Shown: one piece after another, positions 61,039-64,000 of the stretch | Layout: the number at the start of each line of letters is the position of its first letter | Numbering within the stretch: position 1 is the first letter of the stretch | From: an uncultured Nocardioides sp. | Lineage (GTDB): Bacteria; Actinomycetota; Actinomycetes; Propionibacteriales; Nocardioidaceae | Assembly: GCF_947488025.1 (NCBI RefSeq) | Contig: NZ_CANKYS010000003.1 | Coordinates: 310,001 to 374,000, forward strand | DNA: 64,000 bases | Direction: 5' to 3' | Position numbers and translations under genes: made by a program | The notes under the pieces: generated by a model | Told to the model about the DNA's origin: nothing | Database searches by the model: none | The model's input: only the letters and a program-made list of their open reading frames with translations

Positions 61039-62450
61039 ACCCAGTCGTGGCGCGACACCGAAAGGTCGCGCCGCGCCTCAGACAGACTCATGTGGAACTT
61101 GTCGGCCCTGCTGGCGCCCGATCCTCCAGGTACTTTCGGAGGCTGGCGTCCGGACGCTCGGACGGCCAGACTTCCCGACGCCACTGCAGCATCGAGCGAG
61201 AGCGTGCTTCCGACCCAGAAGGCGTCGATCGAGAGTGGTGTGAACGCCCGCTTCCTCGTCCTCGACCGACCGCTGTTGGAAGGGGCCACCGTCTTTCCCT
61301 GGCTTGCCTTGAAATCCCGGTGCCAGGCGACGAACGTGCCGTCGTCGTCCATGAGTGCATCACCGGAGAGCACAAGGAATCCGAGGCCCTGGTCGGCGAC
61401 ACAGTCCCGTACCGCCCGCTCGTCGTTCAGCATCAGCGCGCCACCGCGCTTAAGGACCGCCCCGGAACTGTCGACCTGCCTCGCAGTGTGCGCCTTGAGG
61501 TCCCACACGTGGTTCAAGGAGTAGTCGAAGACGGTGTTGCCGAAGCGCGTTCGCGGCGGGTTGGGAGTCGGCTGGAAAGCCGCCGCCAGGACCTCCCGCC
61601 CGCGTGCCTCGAAGTACCAACCCTGCCACTCGTTGTCGTTGGCTCCTCGTGCGCCGCTCGCTGCCAGCCACTCGACGCAGGTTCTGCCATCCCAGGCCGC
61701 GGCCTTCCAACCGTCGAACAAGGCGGCTGCCAGCGCCGCTCCCTCCGCCTCCGGGCTCGCAAGCAGATCGGCAGCCGTCGTGCCCAGGCGCCCTACACGA
61801 CGCTCGGCGCCAGCCAGGATTGTGTTGAGGCCTTCCAGGGAGATCGTCTCGCCCGTCGAGTAGCACGTGTCGGTCCACGGCACATGGAGTGTGTGCGCGA
61901 TGTCCCGCGCCAGGCGGGTCTTGCTCGAGCGATCAAGCGTCACTTCGGGCAGCAGGCGGTCAGCCAGGTTCACCAGGACCGACTTGTGTTCTTTGCTTCC
62001 TGGACCCAGCCACTCCTCTGGGGAGTCCAGGAGGCGAGCGATCCGTGTGACGGCCTCGATCTTCGAGACGGCTGGCTGGAACTCCGACCACCCCGCGCCC
62101 TCGAGCGTCACGGGTCGCTGTGTGCGAACGCGCTGGAGCTCTCCCGCTTGGAATGCGTGCGTGGCGCCCTCGAGGAGCACGTTGAGCCCTGCCAGGTTGA
62201 CCTTGTTCCGGACCGTGTGGAGCGCGGGCTCCCAGGCCACGTCGAGCCGCAGCGCAAGCTGCTCACCCATCACCGCATTGGTTCGCACGATGTCCACGTC
62301 AAGACCGAGCGCGTCGCGAAGGGCCACGAGCGCCCGCTTCTCACCTCGCGACTGGTAGCGCGCGCCAGTAAGGCCGAAGATGCGTGCCATCGCCTCCTCG
62401 GTCGTCTCTGCAGGAATGAAGAACTGGCGGTCGAGATGAGTGAAGGCCAC
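60999..62450 (-). CDS. Type II restriction endonuclease of the 62-64 kb R-M system
   Basis: The 483-aa protein is unlike any restriction enzyme I can name by specificity, but it has a PD-(D/E)xK-type core: E281 (YFEARGRE), D309 (VFDYS) and D317-L-K319 (HVWDLKAH). The N-terminal 250 residues are probably the DNA-recognition part. Its gene is 45 bp downstream of the C5 methyltransferase gene on the same strand, the standard R-M order here. The GTG at 62450 is the first start at the conserved region. The tail overlaps vsr antiparallel. The recognition sequence cannot be predicted from this text. Confidence 0.75.
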   Translation of the reverse strand: MAFTHLDRQFFIPAETTEEAMARIFGLTGARYQSRGEKRALVALRDALGLDVDIVRTNAVMGEQLALRLDVAWEPALHTVRNKVNLAGLNVLLEGATHAFQAGELQRVRTQRPVTLEGAGWSEFQPAVSKIEAVTRIARLLDSPEEWLGPGSKEHKSVLVNLADRLLPEVTLDRSSKTRLARDIAHTLHVPWTDTCYSTGETISLEGLNTILAGAERRVGRLGTTAADLLASPEAEGAALAAALFDGWKAAAWDGRTCVEWLAASGARGANDNEWQGWYFEARGREVLAAAFQPTPNPPRTRFGNTVFDYSLNHVWDLKAHTARQVDSSGAVLKRGGALMLNDERAVRDCVADQGLGFLVLSGDALMDDDGTFVAWHRDFKASQGKTVAPSNSGRSRTRKRAFTPLSIDAFWVGSTLSLDAAVASGSLAVRASGRQPPKVPGGSGASRADKFHMSLSEARRDLSVSRHDWVYRTRPSSAILAR

Positions 62451-62495
62451 ACGGCCAACTACATCAGGAGATTCGGACCTGGGGCGCGGAAAGGG

Positions 62496-63947
62496 TCAGA
62501 TCAGGCGGGAGAACGCGTCGTCGGGGTTGTTCGACGACGCGACAACGGCCTCCACGACATGAGGCGCGACTCGCCGAACTTCCTCCTGGTGCCTGAGCAC
62601 GTACTCACGGAAGACGTAGTAGGCGGCGCCCACGTTCACGCCGTTGCCCATCTGCTTGTAGGAGGCTGAGTCCTTCTGAGCGACCTGCTCCTCGAGCCCT
62701 GGGATCCCCGGAGTCGTCTTGACGAAATCGAAGGAGTCCGGAAGCCCCTGGAGCCGCGCGGTCTCCCGCGGCGTGAGGCGGCGGCGGTCACCCAGGATGG
62801 AGGTCTGGGTGATGGCAACCAGTGCGGGCACGTAGTCCGGGCGCTTCGCGCGGATGCCCGAGGGACGGAAGTGCATGATCGTCTCGGCGAGGGGACGGTG
62901 CGGACCCGCCTGCCACTCGAACTTGCGTCGAGACGGCGGGAAGGCGTCGAGCTCCATCCTGAACTCGTCCAGCACCCCGCGGTGTCGGTCGTAGAACTCG
63001 GCATTCTTGAGCAGGAAGTTCTTCTTCCAGGCCGGGAACGGCGTTCCCTTCACTGCCGCGACATCGATCATGTCGCTGGCCGCCTCAAGCGAGCGCCACT
63101 CGTCAGCCCAGATCGGGAAGCCCGGCAGCCGCTCGTCCGGGCCGAGCCGATCCGCGACGAGGGTCAAGATCCGGTCCCACGTCTGGATCATCTTGACCTC
63201 AGCGCCGTCGAGCTCGTAGCGCGCGTCGACCTCCTCGTCGGGCAGCAGCGGTAGGTCCTTCCGAAGGTCCCACCGGTCCTTGCTCCAGTCGAGGTCGAGC
63301 GACTTCGGCGTCACGATCGGGTCGTCGAAGCTGGCGGGGTCCTGCGCCACCTCCACGCCGACGTAGTGCGCCAGGATGAAGACCCGCTCGCGGACCTGAG
63401 GCCGGCCACCCAGGTGCCGTGGCAGCAGGTGGGGCGAGAACACCGCGGGCTCGTTCGCTGTTCGGTAGCCCAGCTCGCGCAGCGTGCGCACAATGGTCCT
63501 GAACGTCGTGTCGCGGTGGCGCGGGCCGGCGAGGTTGCGCACGTTCTCGAGCATCACCACGGATGGACGGCGCTCGGGGTCCTCGAGGATCTTGGCGATG
63601 TTCCAGAACAGCGTGCCGCGCGTCTCGTCCATCCCGCGCTGGAACCCGCTCTTGGAGAAAGGCTGGCACGGGAAGCCGGCAGCCAGGACGTCCGCGTGCG
63701 GGACGCTTACCTCAGGATCGGTGAGCGCCACGATGTCGCCGCTCACGCCGAACGACTTCACGCCAGGCGGGAGCGGCGCACCCGACTCGCGAAGCGGCCG
63801 GAGCCAGTTGTGGTCGTAGACGGCAGCCGCGTCGGGGTCGATCTCGCTCGCGAAGGCCCACGTACCGCCAGCGGCGTGCAGCGCAGCATGGAAGCCGCCG
63901 ATGCCGGCGAACAGGTCGCTAAAGGTGAAAGTGGGCGTCGAGCTCAT
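62496..63947 (-). CDS. DNA (cytosine-5-)-methyltransferase
   Basis: The 483-aa enzyme transfers methyl from S-adenosylmethionine to C5 of cytosine. All key motifs are present: I DLFAGIGGFH (11-20), IV GFPCQPF with catalytic C94, VI LENVRNL, VIII QVRERVFIL, IX RRLTPRETARLQGLPD, and X YKQMGNGVNVGAA. The long stretch between VIII and IX is the target-recognition domain. It forms an R-M system with the downstream endonuclease and vsr. The ATG at 63947 has no ribosome site; TACGCT sits 6 bp upstream, so translation is probably leaderless. Confidence 0.92.
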   Translation of the reverse strand: MSSTPTFTFSDLFAGIGGFHAALHAAGGTWAFASEIDPDAAAVYDHNWLRPLRESGAPLPPGVKSFGVSGDIVALTDPEVSVPHADVLAAGFPCQPFSKSGFQRGMDETRGTLFWNIAKILEDPERRPSVVMLENVRNLAGPRHRDTTFRTIVRTLRELGYRTANEPAVFSPHLLPRHLGGRPQVRERVFILAHYVGVEVAQDPASFDDPIVTPKSLDLDWSKDRWDLRKDLPLLPDEEVDARYELDGAEVKMIQTWDRILTLVADRLGPDERLPGFPIWADEWRSLEAASDMIDVAAVKGTPFPAWKKNFLLKNAEFYDRHRGVLDEFRMELDAFPPSRRKFEWQAGPHRPLAETIMHFRPSGIRAKRPDYVPALVAITQTSILGDRRRLTPRETARLQGLPDSFDFVKTTPGIPGLEEQVAQKDSASYKQMGNGVNVGAAYYVFREYVLRHQEEVRRVAPHVVEAVVASSNNPDDAFSRLI

Positions 63948-63959
63948 GTTCGAAGCGTA
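63945..63959 (-). promoter_or_regulatory. Candidate leaderless promoter of the methyltransferase gene
   Basis: On the minus strand TACGCT-N6-ATG places the -10 box so that transcription starts at the A of the ATG. The same TACGCT-N6-start layout occurs at the serine hydrolase gene (23044-23056). Early, ribosome-site-free expression of the methyltransferase would protect the host DNA before the nuclease is made. Confidence 0.5.
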
Positions 63960-64000
63960 TGCCTCTCGGGCGGCCGTGCGACAGACGTTTCCGGCGTGTT

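Noticed and set aside
1..64000. tRNA genes, CRISPR array, integrase or transposase
   Set aside because: None seen on reading: no regularly spaced repeats, no tyrosine or serine recombinase motifs and no cloverleaf I could confirm. A tRNA scan would be decisive for short RNAs.

Overview
The base composition (very high GC, G/C-ending third codon positions), the frequent GTG starts and the protein content (a SARP-type regulator, a YbjN/TY-Chap-like protein, leaderless-looking promoters) point to an actinobacterium. Several small conserved proteins suggest a Nocardioides-like member of the Propionibacteriales. This is inference: no rRNA or other taxonomic marker is present. I saw no tRNA, rRNA, CRISPR array or transposase.

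Region 1 (1-16.2 kb) is metabolic and regulatory, bracketed by two paralogous vapBC toxin-antitoxin pairs (51-661 and 15535-16151) that share the same tandem CATAC operator. Between them are two FAD-linked oxidoreductases, each preceded by a TCAAGTC-N4-TCAAGTC repeat of the kind SARP regulators bind. The SARP gene lies next to them, with a divergent flavin monooxygenase and a LuxR-type regulator beyond. A translationally coupled nitrogen-oxide cluster follows: a Cys-containing HTH regulator, an NnrS-like membrane protein, and an 882-aa membrane/cupredoxin/copper nitrite reductase fusion. A hemerythrin-DUF2249 gene is divergent from it.

Region 2 (16.2-28 kb) is mixed. It holds small unknown genes, an EEP-nuclease/SF2-helicase pair, a DUF2786 protein, a serine hydrolase, a NERD-helicase with an upstream YbjN-like gene, and a small gene resembling phage or mobile-element proteins.

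Region 3 (28-42 kb) is rich in nucleotide-signalling and NAD-type conflict genes. These include TIR-TM-HhH convergent with TM-Rossmann-RyR, an S1-like/coiled-coil protein, a frameshifted gene, a two-nuclease PGN_0703-like protein with a mini-kinase, and an ADP-ribose operon. That operon carries ARPP-1 (broken by a 10-bp duplication), a 95-aa protein, an ADP-ribosylglycohydrolase/dual-specificity phosphatase fusion and an LGLNPG protein. An FHA/HTH regulator lies upstream of it.

Region 4 (42-64 kb) is the most striking part. A plus-strand pair encodes a GrpE-like protein and a dedicated Hsp70. Facing it is a tight six-gene minus-strand operon: AddA-like helicase with N-terminal nuclease, AddB-like Fe-S protein, 198-aa protein, UvrD-like helicase, DUF3883 nuclease and RapA/DrmD-like SNF2 helicase. 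A sigma-70 gene is divergent from the head of this operon. I propose that chaperone, helicases, nucleases and sigma factor form one uncharacterised defence system. A type II restriction-modification module (C5 methyltransferase, restriction enzyme, Vsr) ends the window.
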